Assembly: GCA_030537635.1 (NCBI GenBank)
Contig: JAUNVM010000007.1
Coordinates: 1-64,000, forward strand
Direction of reading: 5' to 3'
From: Flaviflexus sp.
GTDB taxonomy: Bacteria; Actinomycetota; Actinomycetes; Actinomycetales; Actinomycetaceae
Length of the DNA: 64,000 bases
The position numbers were made by a program, and so were the translations under genes. Below, one piece after another: positions 47,257-57,243 of this stretch. The notes beneath the pieces are model-generated. The model searched no databases. It was not told the origin of the DNA and saw only the letters and a list, made by a program, of their open reading frames with translations. How positions within the stretch are numbered: position 1 is the first letter of the stretch; the number at the start of each line of letters is the position of its first letter.

Positions 47257-47645
47257 GTGCCACCGCCACCGCCCCGCGCATCCGCCGGCGTCCGGTCATT
47301 GCCGGCCTGCCGCGTATCGAGGTCGTTCCCACCCCCGCTCCCATGAAGGGGTTGGCCGCCACGGTTGTCACCTGCGCGCTCATCTTCCTTGGCGCGCTCG
47401 CGGCCGTTTTCGTGCTCAACACGAAGATGGTGGATGGGGCGTACGAGATTCAGCGCACCAATGTCTTGCTCAACGATCTGGCCGATGAGCGTGAGCGACT
47501 CTATGAGGGAGTGACCGAGGCCTCGACAACGTCCGCTTTGCGTGGCAGTGCCGAGGAGATGGGCATGGTTCCCGCGACTGAGATTCGTCACCTTGACCTC
47601 GAAGCCGGTGTGGTGACGCAGACTGCGGGCAGCGAAGCGCGATAA
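47253..47645 (+). CDS. ftsL: FtsL-like division protein
   Basis: The 130-residue bitopic protein has a basic cytoplasmic N-terminus, one membrane helix (about 32-55; GLAATVVTCALIFLGALAAVFVL) and a short periplasmic helix with coiled-coil character (EIQRTNVLLNDLADERERL). Sequence identity in this family is low, and the assignment rests on topology and position between rsmH and ftsI. It would bind FtsQ and activate FtsWI. Confidence 0.87.
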   Translation: MSATATAPRIRRRPVIAGLPRIEVVPTPAPMKGLAATVVTCALIFLGALAAVFVLNTKMVDGAYEIQRTNVLLNDLADERERLYEGVTEASTTSALRGSAEEMGMVPATEIRHLDLEAGVVTQTAGSEAR

Positions 47646-49567
47646 TGGCAGACGTGACCTCCACGTCGACCACCGAGCCCGCCCGGCCGGCCGGACTGCG
47701 TTCTCGCCTCACCGGCGGATCCCAAGTCGTGCGCCGGCTCCGGGTCATTATTGCGTTCTTCCTCATCGGCCTTCTCCTTCTCACCGTCCGACTGGTCGAC
47801 TTGCAGGTGGTGCGGGCGGATTCCCTGGCGACGACGGCGAGCGACTTCCGCTCCCGCACCTACACGATTCCGGCTGAGCGCGGTGAGATTGTCGACTCCG
47901 AGGGCGTGGTGCTCGCCCGTTCTCGCCAGCGCTATAACGTGGCGGTTAATCAGGTCCTCATCAACGAGTACGTCCACCGCGATTCGCGCGGCAAAATCCT
48001 CGGCCGCGGCCCGGTGGAGGCCGCTAAGGTGCTCAGCCCCATTCTCGACATCGAGGAAACCAAGCTCGCCGGTATGCTCTACGGCTCGGATAAGCCCGAT
48101 GAAAGGCGGACGTGGCGCTATCTTGTCAAGGACATCTCGGTTGAGCAGTGGCGGAAGATCAACTCCTACGGCATTCCCGGCATCGAACCCGAGTCCTTCA
48201 TGCGCCGGGACTACCCGAATGATGGGGTGGGACTATCCGTCATTGGCTTCCTTGGCACGGATGATGATGGCAATGAGGGCGGTCAGGCCGGCATCGAACG
48301 CTACTTCGATAAGGAGCTGACCGGCACCCCCGGATCCATTCAGGTGGAGATCGCGCGCAACGGCGCGGTCATTCCCGGCGGACGCAAGGTGGAAAAACCG
48401 GCTGTGAACGGGTCCACCATTGAGCTGACCATCAACGCCGATCTGCAAGACGCTTTGGATAAGGCCCTGGCCGATTCGGTGGCCGCCCAGTCGGCTGAAT
48501 GGGGCGCAGCTGTTGCCATCGAGGTTGGCACCGGCCGCGTGCTCGCCCTGTCGGATACCGGGTCATTCAATCCCTCGCATCCCGATGCCGGGGGTAAAAT
48601 TGGCTCGCGCGCGGCCCAGGCCCCGGTGGAGCCGGGTTCGACCGGCAAGCTCATCACCTTCTCCTCGGCTCTCGACCAGGGTCAGATCACTCCGGTCTCC
48701 CTCTACGAGGTGTCCTCCCAGCGCACCATGCCGAACGGGGAGACGATCCGAGATAATAATCCGCACGCCACGGAGATGATGACCGTGGCGGGCATCCTCG
48801 GCCGATCCTACAACTCCGGTCTCATTCAGATCGGCGACACGATCTCGGATGACACCCGCTATGACTACATGCTCAAGTACGGTCTGGGTGCACGCACCGG
48901 CATCGAGCTCCCGAGCGAATCCCCGGGCATCGTCCGCCCGCCGGATGACTGGTCCAAGCGGACCCACTACACGACGATGTTTGGTCAGTCCTATGCGCTG
49001 ACCACCCTTCAGCTTGGCCAGATTGCCGCAACGATTGGCAACGGCGGGGTGCGCACCGACCTACACATGGTTGATGCTGTGGTGGCGGACGATGGCACGA
49101 TCACCCCGACGGTGGTGGATGATCCCGTCCGGGTCATCTCCGAGGACGCGGCCTCCGAGATGCTGTCGATCATGGAGGCGACGATTGACCGGCGCGGGAC
49201 CGGATATCCGGCCCGGGTGGACGGCTATCGGGTGGCCGGTAAGACCGGTACATCGCAGATGCCGGACGGCAATGGCCGCCTCACTCACCGGGCCGGAACC
49301 TTTGCCGGCGTCATCCCGGCCGAAGACCCGCAGATCGCAGTCGCCGTGGTCGTCTACAACGGGGCCGGGCCCGGCTATGGCTCCGATACGGCCGCCCCGG
49401 TGTTCCGGGACTTCGCCTCCTTCGCCGTGCGCCACCTCGGTATCCCGCCCTCGTCCACGCCCCGCACGGTCTTCCCCTGGACCGCCCAGGAGCTGCAGGA
49501 TGCGCGGGGGGCTGGGCTGCTCGACGAGAACGGCGCTTATCTCGAGATTCCGGAGGGACGCAAGTGA
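47645..49567 (+). CDS. ftsI: Septal peptidoglycan transpeptidase FtsI (PBP3)
   Basis: The 640-residue class B penicillin-binding protein has one N-terminal membrane helix (about 28-50) and a dimerisation domain (RGEIVDSEGVVLARS). The transpeptidase domain carries SxxK in EPGSTGKLI, SxN in SYNSG and KTGTS. It cross-links septal peptidoglycan with FtsW. No PASTA repeats are present. The ATG shares one base with the ftsL stop (TAATG). The stop overlaps murE. Confidence 0.97.
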   Translation: MADVTSTSTTEPARPAGLRSRLTGGSQVVRRLRVIIAFFLIGLLLLTVRLVDLQVVRADSLATTASDFRSRTYTIPAERGEIVDSEGVVLARSRQRYNVAVNQVLINEYVHRDSRGKILGRGPVEAAKVLSPILDIEETKLAGMLYGSDKPDERRTWRYLVKDISVEQWRKINSYGIPGIEPESFMRRDYPNDGVGLSVIGFLGTDDDGNEGGQAGIERYFDKELTGTPGSIQVEIARNGAVIPGGRKVEKPAVNGSTIELTINADLQDALDKALADSVAAQSAEWGAAVAIEVGTGRVLALSDTGSFNPSHPDAGGKIGSRAAQAPVEPGSTGKLITFSSALDQGQITPVSLYEVSSQRTMPNGETIRDNNPHATEMMTVAGILGRSYNSGLIQIGDTISDDTRYDYMLKYGLGARTGIELPSESPGIVRPPDDWSKRTHYTTMFGQSYALTTLQLGQIAATIGNGGVRTDLHMVDAVVADDGTITPTVVDDPVRVISEDAASEMLSIMEATIDRRGTGYPARVDGYRVAGKTGTSQMPDGNGRLTHRAGTFAGVIPAEDPQIAVAVVVYNGAGPGYGSDTAAPVFRDFASFAVRHLGIPPSSTPRTVFPWTAQELQDARGAGLLDENGAYLEIPEGRK

Positions 49568-51060
49568 AGCTAAGCGAGCTGGCCGACCTGGCCGAGATCC
49601 GTGGCGATGCCGAGCTTTCCGGCATCGCCTCCGACAACCGCAAGATTGCCCCCGGCGATCTCTTTGCGGCCGTGCCCGGCGAGCACGTTCACGGGGCCCG
49701 CTTCGCCATGGATGCGGTGCAGCGCGGGGCCGCCGCCGTACTCACCGACCCGACGGGAGCCAGCCTCGTCGACTCCGGCGTGCCACTCGCCATTGCCGAC
49801 CCCGTCGCCCCCATGATCGGCGAGGCGAGTGCCCGAATCTTCGGCCACCCGTCCGCCCAGCTCACGTCCTTTGCCGTCACCGGCACGAATGGCAAGACCA
49901 CGACGACGTTCATGATCGATGAGATCTTGGCCCGGCTCGGCCGCACCCGCGGCCTCATCGGCACCGTCACCCTGCGAATCGCCGGCGATGACGTCAGTGC
50001 CGAGCTGACGACGCCCCAGCCGGCTGATCTGCAGCGCCTGCTGGCCCGGCTTCGCGACGCCGGCGGCACCGAGCTGGTCATGGAGGTCTCCTCCCACGCC
50101 CTATCCCAGGGACGCACCGATCCGGTGCGCTTCACGGTTGCTGGCTTTACCAACCTCACCCAAGATCACCTCGACTTTCACCACACCCTCGAGGACTACT
50201 TTGCGGCGAAGGCCACCCTGTTTGAGGAGAACAAGTCCGAGCGGGCGGTCATCTGGACAGATGATCCGTGGGGTGCCCGGCTCGCCGATCGCCATCCCAC
50301 GGCCCGCTGGGTGGGGCGCAATCCGCGTCCGGGACCGGGCTGGCTGGTCAGCGGCGGCCAATCCTTCACACTCACCGAGCAGGGCGGTGCCGAGCAGACC
50401 GGAGAGCCGGGTGGCGTAGCGGGTGGGGAATCCTCCGACACGCGCCGCACCTTCTCGTGCCATACCGACCTGCCCGGAGATTTCAATGTGGCCAATGCGG
50501 CGCTGGCCGCCGCCATGGTTCTTGCTGCCGACCTTGAGGTGGGGGAGGAGGAGCTGGCTGCGGCGCTCGCGGAAATCTCCCCGGCCGTGCCGGGGCGAAT
50601 GGAAGTCGTGAGTGAATCACCCCGGGTGGTGGTGGACTTCGCGCACAATGCCGAGGCGCTCGAGCTTGCTATCACGTCCCTGCGCGAGACCTGTCCGGGC
50701 CGCATCATCACCGTCACCGGCTCCGCCGGAGACCGGGATAGGGGGAAGCGGCCGATCATGGGGCGTGTCGTGGCCGAGAACTCCGATGTTTTTTATCTCA
50801 CCGACGATGATCCGCACGGCGAGGATCCGGCAGTGATCCGCGCCGACATTGCGGCCGGGGTGAGCGGACCCTGCCGGCTCGTTGAAATTGGCGATCGGGC
50901 TCGCGCCATTGCCGCCGCCATTGCCGAGGCGGGGCCGGACGATACCGTGTTCATCGCCGGGCGCGGCCACGAGCAGGTGCAGGATATGGCGGGAACGCCC
51001 GTCGAATTGGATGACCGAGTGGAGGCCCGTCGGGCCCTGGGGGAGAAGACTGATGATTGA
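49564..51060 (+). CDS. murE: UDP-MurNAc-tripeptide synthetase with non-DAP specificity motif
   Basis: The 498-residue Mur ligase has TGTNGKTTT (ATP site), TPQPADLQRLL, the carbamylated-lysine region FHHTLEDYFAAKATLF and VVVDFAHNAEALE. It adds the third residue of the stem peptide. The specificity loop reads TDDDPHGEDP (414-422), so the DNPR motif that marks meso-DAP enzymes is DDPH (415-418). The loss of the Arg that contacts DAP argues for L-Lys or L-Orn. The GTG start overlaps the ftsI stop and the end overlaps murF by 8 nt. Confidence 0.95.
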   Translation: MKLSELADLAEIRGDAELSGIASDNRKIAPGDLFAAVPGEHVHGARFAMDAVQRGAAAVLTDPTGASLVDSGVPLAIADPVAPMIGEASARIFGHPSAQLTSFAVTGTNGKTTTTFMIDEILARLGRTRGLIGTVTLRIAGDDVSAELTTPQPADLQRLLARLRDAGGTELVMEVSSHALSQGRTDPVRFTVAGFTNLTQDHLDFHHTLEDYFAAKATLFEENKSERAVIWTDDPWGARLADRHPTARWVGRNPRPGPGWLVSGGQSFTLTEQGGAEQTGEPGGVAGGESSDTRRTFSCHTDLPGDFNVANAALAAAMVLAADLEVGEEELAAALAEISPAVPGRMEVVSESPRVVVDFAHNAEALELAITSLRETCPGRIITVTGSAGDRDRGKRPIMGRVVAENSDVFYLTDDDPHGEDPAVIRADIAAGVSGPCRLVEIGDRARAIAAAIAEAGPDDTVFIAGRGHEQVQDMAGTPVELDDRVEARRALGEKTDD

Positions 51061-52435
51061 GCGCAGCCTCGTCGAGATTGCGACGGATGCTGGGGCGGAT
51101 ACTGCGGGTCTGGCTGAGGTGGCCGCGCGGGCAGCGGTCGTGGATTCCCGCCTTGTCACCGGCGGGGAGATCTTTGTGGCCACCGCCGGGGAGCGCACCA
51201 ATGGCAATGATCACGCGGCCGATGCTCTGGCTCGGGGAGCGGCCGGCGTCCTCACCGATGATCCGGACCGCGCGATTGCCGGCGGTGCCGACCGGTCGCG
51301 CATCATCTCCGTCCCGGATGTCGTGGCCGCCCTGGGCCGCCTGGCCAAGGCCAATCTCGCCCTCGCCCGCAGGCTCGGCAATCCGCTGGTCGTCGGCGTG
51401 ACCGGCTCGGTCGGTAAGACGACGACGAAGGATTTGCTTGCTCACGTGCTCGCCCCGCGCGGGCCGATCATTGCCCCTCCGGGCAGCTTCAACAACGAGA
51501 TCGGCCTGCCGCTCACCGTCCTGCGGGCCGATGAGAACACGGCAACCCTCGTGGTGGAGATGGGAGCCGATCACGTCGGCAACATCGACTACCTCACCGA
51601 CATTGCCCCGCTCGACATCGGTATCGTTCTCGCCGTGGCCCGCGCCCACATCGGCGGCTTCGGCAGCCTCGAGAACGTCGCCAGGGCTAAGTCTGAGCTC
51701 GTCACGGGGATTCGCCCCGGTGGGCTGGCCATTCTCAACGCCGATGATCCCCGGGTGGCGGCCATGTCGCGGCTGGCCGAGCGGGTCACCTTCTTTTCGG
51801 CCACCGGCAACGGCGATGTGGCCGCGCGAAACGTTGACTTGGGAGAAGATGGTCGAGCGTCCTTCGACCTCGTCATCGGCGCGGAATCCGCCCCCGTGCG
51901 CCTCGGTCTCATCGGCGCCCACCACGTGTCTAATGCTCTGGCCGCTGCCGCCTGCGCGCACGCCGCCGGATTGAGCGCGGGGGAGATTGCCGGCCGGCTC
52001 GACGCCAAGGCCGCCTCTCCGCATCGCATGGACGTGTGGCGCAGTGGAGATCTCACGGTCATTGACGATGCGTACAACGCCAATCCGGATTCGATGCGGG
52101 CCGGGATTGCCGCCCTGGCCCAGCTGGGCGAAGGAACGAAGATCGCCGTGCTCGGCGCGATGCTGGAGTTGGGGGAGGGCTCGGATGAGGAGCATGCCAG
52201 CCTTGGGCGCGAGCTCGCCGACCGTGGCATCGATACGCTCATTGCCCACCGGGCCCCGGCCCTCGCTGCCGCAGCGGCCGAGGCCGGGCTCAAGGTGCGT
52301 GAGCCCGCCGACCTTGACGAGGCCCACGCCGCCGTCATTGAGGAGATCGCGGGCGGGGGGACTATCCTATTCAAGGGGTCCTACGGCTCGAAGATGTGGG
52401 CCCTTGCCGATCGGTTGAAGGAGGAGTTGTGCTAG
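51053..52435 (+). CDS. murF: UDP-MurNAc-tripeptide-D-alanyl-D-alanine ligase
   Basis: The 460-residue Mur ligase has VVDSRLVTGGEIFVA at the start, P-loop GVTGSVGKTTTKDLL, NNEIGLPLTVL and the C-terminal IDDAYNANPDSMRAGI. It attaches D-Ala-D-Ala to complete the pentapeptide. ATG 51053 (MIERSLVEIA) lies 8 nt inside murE. Longer upstream frames would be inside murE and lack support. Confidence 0.96.
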   Translation: MIERSLVEIATDAGADTAGLAEVAARAAVVDSRLVTGGEIFVATAGERTNGNDHAADALARGAAGVLTDDPDRAIAGGADRSRIISVPDVVAALGRLAKANLALARRLGNPLVVGVTGSVGKTTTKDLLAHVLAPRGPIIAPPGSFNNEIGLPLTVLRADENTATLVVEMGADHVGNIDYLTDIAPLDIGIVLAVARAHIGGFGSLENVARAKSELVTGIRPGGLAILNADDPRVAAMSRLAERVTFFSATGNGDVAARNVDLGEDGRASFDLVIGAESAPVRLGLIGAHHVSNALAAAACAHAAGLSAGEIAGRLDAKAASPHRMDVWRSGDLTVIDDAYNANPDSMRAGIAALAQLGEGTKIAVLGAMLELGEGSDEEHASLGRELADRGIDTLIAHRAPALAAAAAEAGLKVREPADLDEAHAAVIEEIAGGGTILFKGSYGSKMWALADRLKEELC

Positions 52436-53514
52436 CGATCATGGTGGCCATGGGGGTGGCCATGATTATCTCCCTGCTCGGCACGCCCCTGCTCATTCGC
52501 CTGCTCGTGCGCCGCCAGTACGGCCAGTTCATCCGCCAGGATGGTCCGACCTCGCATCAAACCAAGCGTGGCACGCCCACCATGGGTGGATTGGTCATCA
52601 TCATCTCCACCGTCATCGCCTACATTGCCGCCAACATTGTCGGCCAGCGCTGGCCGGGAGCCAGCGGCCTGCTACTCCTGTTCCTCATGATCGGCATGGG
52701 CGTTATTGGCTTCATCGACGACTACATCAAGATCTCTCACCAGCGCTCCCTCGGCCTCAACCCGCTCGGCAAGCTCATCGGCCAGGCCCTCGTCGGCATT
52801 CTCTTCGCCGCGCTCGCCCTTCAGTTCAAGGACGAGGCGAATCGCACGCCGGGCTCGATGCGGATCTCCTTTGTCCGCGATACCGATCTCACGCTCGCCT
52901 ACTGGGGAGTGGGGATCGGCCTCATCCTGTTCATCCTGTGGGCCAACTTCCTCATCTCCGCCTGGTCCAACGCCGTCAACCTCACCGATGGTCTGGACGG
53001 TCTGGCCACCGGTGCCTCCATGATCGCCTTCGGCGCCTACACGATCATCGCGATCTTCCAGTCCAATCAGAACTGCCGCGCCCTCGTGGACACCGCGGCC
53101 GGCTGCTACGAGGTGCGCGACCCGCGCGATCTGGCCATCATCGGCGCCGCCATCGTTGGCTCCTGCTTCGGCTTCCTGTGGTGGAATGCCTCCCCGGCCC
53201 AGATTTTCATGGGGGACACCGGATCGCTCGCCCTCGGCGCCGCCTTCGCCGGCATGTCCATCCTCACCCGCACCGAGGTACTCGCCGTTCTGCTCGGCGG
53301 CCTCTTCGTCATCATCGTCTTCTCCGACGTGATCCAGATCGGCGTCTTCAAACTCACCCGCAAACGCGTCTTTAGGATGGCGCCGCTGCACCATCATTTT
53401 GAGCTCAAGGGCTGGGGTGAGGTGACCATCGTCATCCGCTTCTGGATCATCGCCGCGCTCCTCGCCGTCCTCGGCGGCGGGCTCTTCTACGCCGAATGGT
53501 TGGCCCAGCAGTGA
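52429..53514 (+). CDS. mraY: Phospho-MurNAc-pentapeptide transferase
   Basis: The 361-residue protein has ten membrane helices and family motifs GTPTMGGLVII, GFIDDYIKI with the catalytic Asp pair, NAVNLTDGLDGLATG, and the C-terminal LHHHFELKGW. It makes lipid I on undecaprenyl phosphate. GTG 52429 follows AAGGAGGA and overlaps the murF end by 7 nt. A downstream ATG at 52441 is the alternative. The stop overlaps murD (GTGA). Confidence 0.97.
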   Translation: MLAIMVAMGVAMIISLLGTPLLIRLLVRRQYGQFIRQDGPTSHQTKRGTPTMGGLVIIISTVIAYIAANIVGQRWPGASGLLLLFLMIGMGVIGFIDDYIKISHQRSLGLNPLGKLIGQALVGILFAALALQFKDEANRTPGSMRISFVRDTDLTLAYWGVGIGLILFILWANFLISAWSNAVNLTDGLDGLATGASMIAFGAYTIIAIFQSNQNCRALVDTAAGCYEVRDPRDLAIIGAAIVGSCFGFLWWNASPAQIFMGDTGSLALGAAFAGMSILTRTEVLAVLLGGLFVIIVFSDVIQIGVFKLTRKRVFRMAPLHHHFELKGWGEVTIVIRFWIIAALLAVLGGGLFYAEWLAQQ

Positions 53515-54941
53515 GAACAATTCCCGGAGCGGCCGATCTTGCCGGAGCCCGCATCGCCATCGCCGGTATGGGAACCACCGGTCGGGCGGTGGAGCAGACC
53601 CTGCGAGCCCACACCGACACCACGCTCGCCTGCTTCGATGATCGAGGCGACTACACCGAGCTCACCGCCCCCGCGATCACCGCCTTCGAACCCGATCTGG
53701 TCATTGCCTCGCCCGGCATTCCCGCAACCGGCGGCCTCTTCGAGGGCCTCGGTGAGATTCCCGTGTGGTCCGAGGTGGAGCTCGCCTGGCGCCTGCGGAG
53801 CGTCGGCGAGGATGGTCCGGCGCCCTGGCTCGCGGTCACCGGAACCAACGGTAAGACGACAACGGTACAGATGCTGGGGGCGATGACCCGGGGAGCCGTG
53901 GTCGGCAATGTCGGCAATCCCCTCATCACCGCCGTCACGGACCTGGATGCCCCGCCGCAGATCGTGGCCCTCGAGCTGTCCTCCTTCCAACTGCACGCCA
54001 CCCACACCATGGCCCCGCTGGCCGCCGGCTGCCTCAATATCGCCGATGATCATCTCGACTGGCACGGCTCGCCGGCCGCCTACCGGGCCGATAAGGCCCG
54101 CATCTACCGCTTCGTGACCGGGGCCAGGTGCTATCCGCTCTCCGAGCCGGAGGTCGCCGCCATGGTCCATGCCGCGGAGCAAGACGCACGGGCGGCGCAG
54201 GATCAGCACAACGAGCCCGCCGGGCGCACCGTCCCGGCTGAGCGCCTGGATGTGGCCCGCCGGTCGGGCGGGGCGCGTTCGGTGGCGCTGAGTATGACCG
54301 CACCCGAGCCGGGCCAGATTGGTCTTGACGCCGGCGCGGTCATCGACCGGGCCTTCGGGTCGGGTGAGGTCCTCTTCGAGGCCGGCGCCCTGGATCGACT
54401 CGGCGGCGGAGGCCACCTCCTTGCTGATGCGATGATGGCGGGGGCGCTGGCCCGCAGCGCGGGAGTGAGCGCGGAGCAGATCGCGGATGCGCTGGCGAGC
54501 TTTGAACTTGGCCGGCATCGCGCCGAGCGGGTTCCCACCACGGACGGAATCACCTGGATTGACGATTCGAAGGCGACGAATGCGCACGCGGCCGAGGCGT
54601 CGATCATGGCGCGAGATCGGGTCATCTGGATCGCGGGTGGGCTCGCCAAGGGCGCCCGGCTGGATGGCCTCGTGGCCGCCATTGCCTCTCGACTCAAGCA
54701 TGTCATTGTCATCGGGGTGGATCCCGAACCGGTTCTTTCGGCAATGTCGGCAGCCCCGGGCGTGCCGGTCACGAGGATCACCGGACCCTCCGATACAGTC
54801 ATGTCGAAGGCCGTGGCCGAGGCAAAGCGGGTGGCGCAGCCAGGTGACACCGTCATGATGGCGCCGGCGTGCGCCTCCTGGGACCAGTTCTCGTCCTACG
54901 GCGAACGAGGAGACCAATTTCGCGACGCGGTCATGGAGTAG
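53511..54941 (+). CDS. murD: UDP-MurNAc-L-alanine-D-glutamate ligase
   Basis: The 476-residue ligase has an N-terminal Rossmann domain (IAIAGMGTTGRAVEQTL), TGTNGKTTTVQML, ALELSSFQLHAT, NIADDHLDWHGSPAAYRADKARIY and C-terminal WIDDSKATNAHAA. It adds D-Glu to UDP-MurNAc-Ala. GTG 53511 overlaps the mraY stop. ftsW starts 2 nt after its stop. Confidence 0.96.
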   Translation: MRTIPGAADLAGARIAIAGMGTTGRAVEQTLRAHTDTTLACFDDRGDYTELTAPAITAFEPDLVIASPGIPATGGLFEGLGEIPVWSEVELAWRLRSVGEDGPAPWLAVTGTNGKTTTVQMLGAMTRGAVVGNVGNPLITAVTDLDAPPQIVALELSSFQLHATHTMAPLAAGCLNIADDHLDWHGSPAAYRADKARIYRFVTGARCYPLSEPEVAAMVHAAEQDARAAQDQHNEPAGRTVPAERLDVARRSGGARSVALSMTAPEPGQIGLDAGAVIDRAFGSGEVLFEAGALDRLGGGGHLLADAMMAGALARSAGVSAEQIADALASFELGRHRAERVPTTDGITWIDDSKATNAHAAEASIMARDRVIWIAGGLAKGARLDGLVAAIASRLKHVIVIGVDPEPVLSAMSAAPGVPVTRITGPSDTVMSKAVAEAKRVAQPGDTVMMAPACASWDQFSSYGERGDQFRDAVME

Positions 54942-54943
54942 GC

Positions 54944-56167
54944 ATGGACGACACCACAGTTGTTGACGGGCGGGTCATCGCCCTGCGTCACGCCATTATC
55001 CTCACCCTGGCGGTCACGTCCATCCTCACCATCATCGGCGTGGTCATGGTGTTCTCCGCAACCTCGGTCACCTCACTCACCGTGGCGATTGCCCACGACA
55101 ATCCGGCGCTGCGCTTTAGTCAGGCCCAACGCCAGCTCATGTACGCCATCGTCGGCTTCATCCTCCTGCCGATCGCCGTTCTCGTGCCGGCACGCGTTTA
55201 TCAGAGGATGAGCTGGCCGCTCTTTGGCCTTGGCCTCATCCTTCAGGCCCTCGTCGTCACCCCCCTCGGTATCGAGGTGGGCGGTAACGTCAACTGGATT
55301 GCCATTGGCCCCATCCAGATCCAGCCGGGCGAGTTCCTCAAGCTGGCCGTTGCCCTGTGGCTGGCTATCCAGCTCGGAAGGCTCAACCGCCATCAGCTGT
55401 CGGACTGGAAAGCGGTTGCCATTCCCTCCGGTCTGGGAGCCCTTGTTGCTCTTGGCGCGGTCATGCTGGGTAAGGATATGGGCACCGGCATCATCTATGT
55501 CATCATCTACGTCACCGCGTTCTGGCTGGCGGGGCTGCCGCTTACCTGGTTTGCCTACGGCGGTATTCTCGTCGCGGTTGCCGCAGTTGTCCTCGTCGCC
55601 ATCGCCCCCTCCCGTCTCGCGCGAGTCGGTGCCTTCATCACTAATCTCGCCTCTAATCCCGATCTCGACAAGCCCACCCAGTCCGACTACGCCATGTGGG
55701 CCTTCGGCACCGGTGGCATCGGAGGAGTAGGCCTCGGAGCCTCGAGGGAGAAGTGGAACTATCTGCCCGAGGCGCACAATGACTTCATCTTCGCCGTCGT
55801 CGGCGAGGAGCTCGGACTGGGTGGGGCGCTCGCCATCGTCATCCTCTATGTCATGCTCGGCTGGGGTCTCGTGCGCATCATCATCGCTCATCCGCAGATG
55901 TGGGTGAAGCTATTCGTTGCCATGGTTGCCATGTGGCTGGTGGGCCAGGCCGTGCTCAACATGATGGTGGTGACCGGGGCGCTGCCCGTCTTCGGTGTTC
56001 CACTTCCCTTCATCTCCCAGGGCGGCTCCGCCCTTATTGCGGGCATGCTTGCCATCGGCGTATCCGTCTCCCTCGCCCTGTCCGCCCCGGGGGTGCGCGA
56101 AACCTTCCGCATGCCACCGGCGCTATCCTTCCGCTCGACCGCCTCGATCAAGAGGAGCTCCGCATGA
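54944..56167 (+). CDS. ftsW: Septal peptidoglycan polymerase FtsW
   Basis: The 407-residue SEDS-family protein has about ten helices, with QIQPGEFLKLAVALWLA, a GKDMGTGIIY loop, the large external loop with EAHNDFIFAVVGEELG and the C-terminal GVPLPFISQGGSALIAGML. It polymerises lipid II at the septum with FtsI. ATG 54944 fits the family start. Longer frames begin inside murD. The stop overlaps murG (ATGA). Confidence 0.96.
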   Translation: MDDTTVVDGRVIALRHAIILTLAVTSILTIIGVVMVFSATSVTSLTVAIAHDNPALRFSQAQRQLMYAIVGFILLPIAVLVPARVYQRMSWPLFGLGLILQALVVTPLGIEVGGNVNWIAIGPIQIQPGEFLKLAVALWLAIQLGRLNRHQLSDWKAVAIPSGLGALVALGAVMLGKDMGTGIIYVIIYVTAFWLAGLPLTWFAYGGILVAVAAVVLVAIAPSRLARVGAFITNLASNPDLDKPTQSDYAMWAFGTGGIGGVGLGASREKWNYLPEAHNDFIFAVVGEELGLGGALAIVILYVMLGWGLVRIIIAHPQMWVKLFVAMVAMWLVGQAVLNMMVVTGALPVFGVPLPFISQGGSALIAGMLAIGVSVSLALSAPGVRETFRMPPALSFRSTASIKRSSA

Positions 56168-57243
56168 GAATACTCGCTGCCGCCGGAGGCACCGCCGGCC
56201 ACGTCAACCCCATGCTCGCCGCCGCGGCCGAACTCATCTCTCGCGGTCACGAGGTCACCTGCCTCGGCACGAAGAGCGGCCTGGAGGCCGAGCTCGTTCC
56301 CGCCGCCGGCCACGAGCTCCTCTTCGTGGACAAGGTGCCGGTTCCACGCCGTCCCAGCATCGACCTGCTCCGCCTGCCCGTGCGGCTGCGCCGGGCGGTC
56401 GCCCAGGCCGGCGAGGCCATCGACTCCGCCCGCGCCGACGTCGTCCTTGGATTTGGCGGATACGTCTCCGCTCCTGCTTATCTCGCCGCCCGCCGCCGGG
56501 GCGTGCCCATTGTCGTCCAGGAGCAAAATGCTCGACCGGGCCTGGCCAACCGGCTCGGCGCGCGATTCGCCGCCGGCGTTTCCCTCACCTTCCCCGGAAC
56601 AAAGCTATCCACACCGGGGGTCACCCGCCTGACCGGATTGCCGCTGCGCCCCGCGATCGCCGAACTCGCCGGCGCCGATGATCGGGCTGAGCGCCGGGCC
56701 CGGGCCGCCGAACGGTTCGGCCTGGATCCGGACCTGCCAACCGTGCTCATCACCGGCGGATCTTCCGGAGCCCGCCACCTCAACCAGGTCATCTCTCGGG
56801 CGGCAGCCACCCTCACCGAGCGTGGCCAGGTCCTGCACCTCACCGGCAAGGGAAAGACGGCGGATATTGACCCGGCCGCGCCCGGCGAGCGATACCGGGT
56901 GCTCGAGTACCTGCGGGAGATGGAGGAGGCGTACGCGGTGGCCGATCTTGTCGTGTCCCGCTCCGGGGCGGGGATGGTGGCCGAGCTTGCCGCCCTCACC
57001 ATTCCGGCCGTCGTTGTTCCCCTGCCGATCGGCAATGGGGAGCAGGAGCTCAACGCCCGACCCTATATCGACTCCGGTGGCTTCCTCCTCATTCGGGATG
57101 CTGAGCTGGACGAGGCCGCGGTGGCCACCCGGATCGCGCCCCTGCTCGAGGGCGAGGAACTCGCCCGCCGCTCGGCACTCTTGGCCGCCGCCGGCGTGGG
57201 GGATGGTGCCGCCGCCCTGGCCGACCTCATCGAGGAGATGTAG
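56164..57243 (+). CDS. murG: UDP-GlcNAc:lipid I GlcNAc transferase
   Basis: The 359-residue GT28 glycosyltransferase has the N-terminal G loop GGTAGHVNP, GFGGYVSAPAYLAA, the second G loop GGSSGARHLN, SRSGAGMVAELAAL and VPLPIGNGEQELNA. It makes lipid II at the inner membrane face. ATG 56164 overlaps the ftsW stop. murC begins directly after its stop. Confidence 0.97.
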   Translation: MRILAAAGGTAGHVNPMLAAAAELISRGHEVTCLGTKSGLEAELVPAAGHELLFVDKVPVPRRPSIDLLRLPVRLRRAVAQAGEAIDSARADVVLGFGGYVSAPAYLAARRRGVPIVVQEQNARPGLANRLGARFAAGVSLTFPGTKLSTPGVTRLTGLPLRPAIAELAGADDRAERRARAAERFGLDPDLPTVLITGGSSGARHLNQVISRAAATLTERGQVLHLTGKGKTADIDPAAPGERYRVLEYLREMEEAYAVADLVVSRSGAGMVAELAALTIPAVVVPLPIGNGEQELNARPYIDSGGFLLIRDAELDEAAVATRIAPLLEGEELARRSALLAAAGVGDGAAALADLIEEM

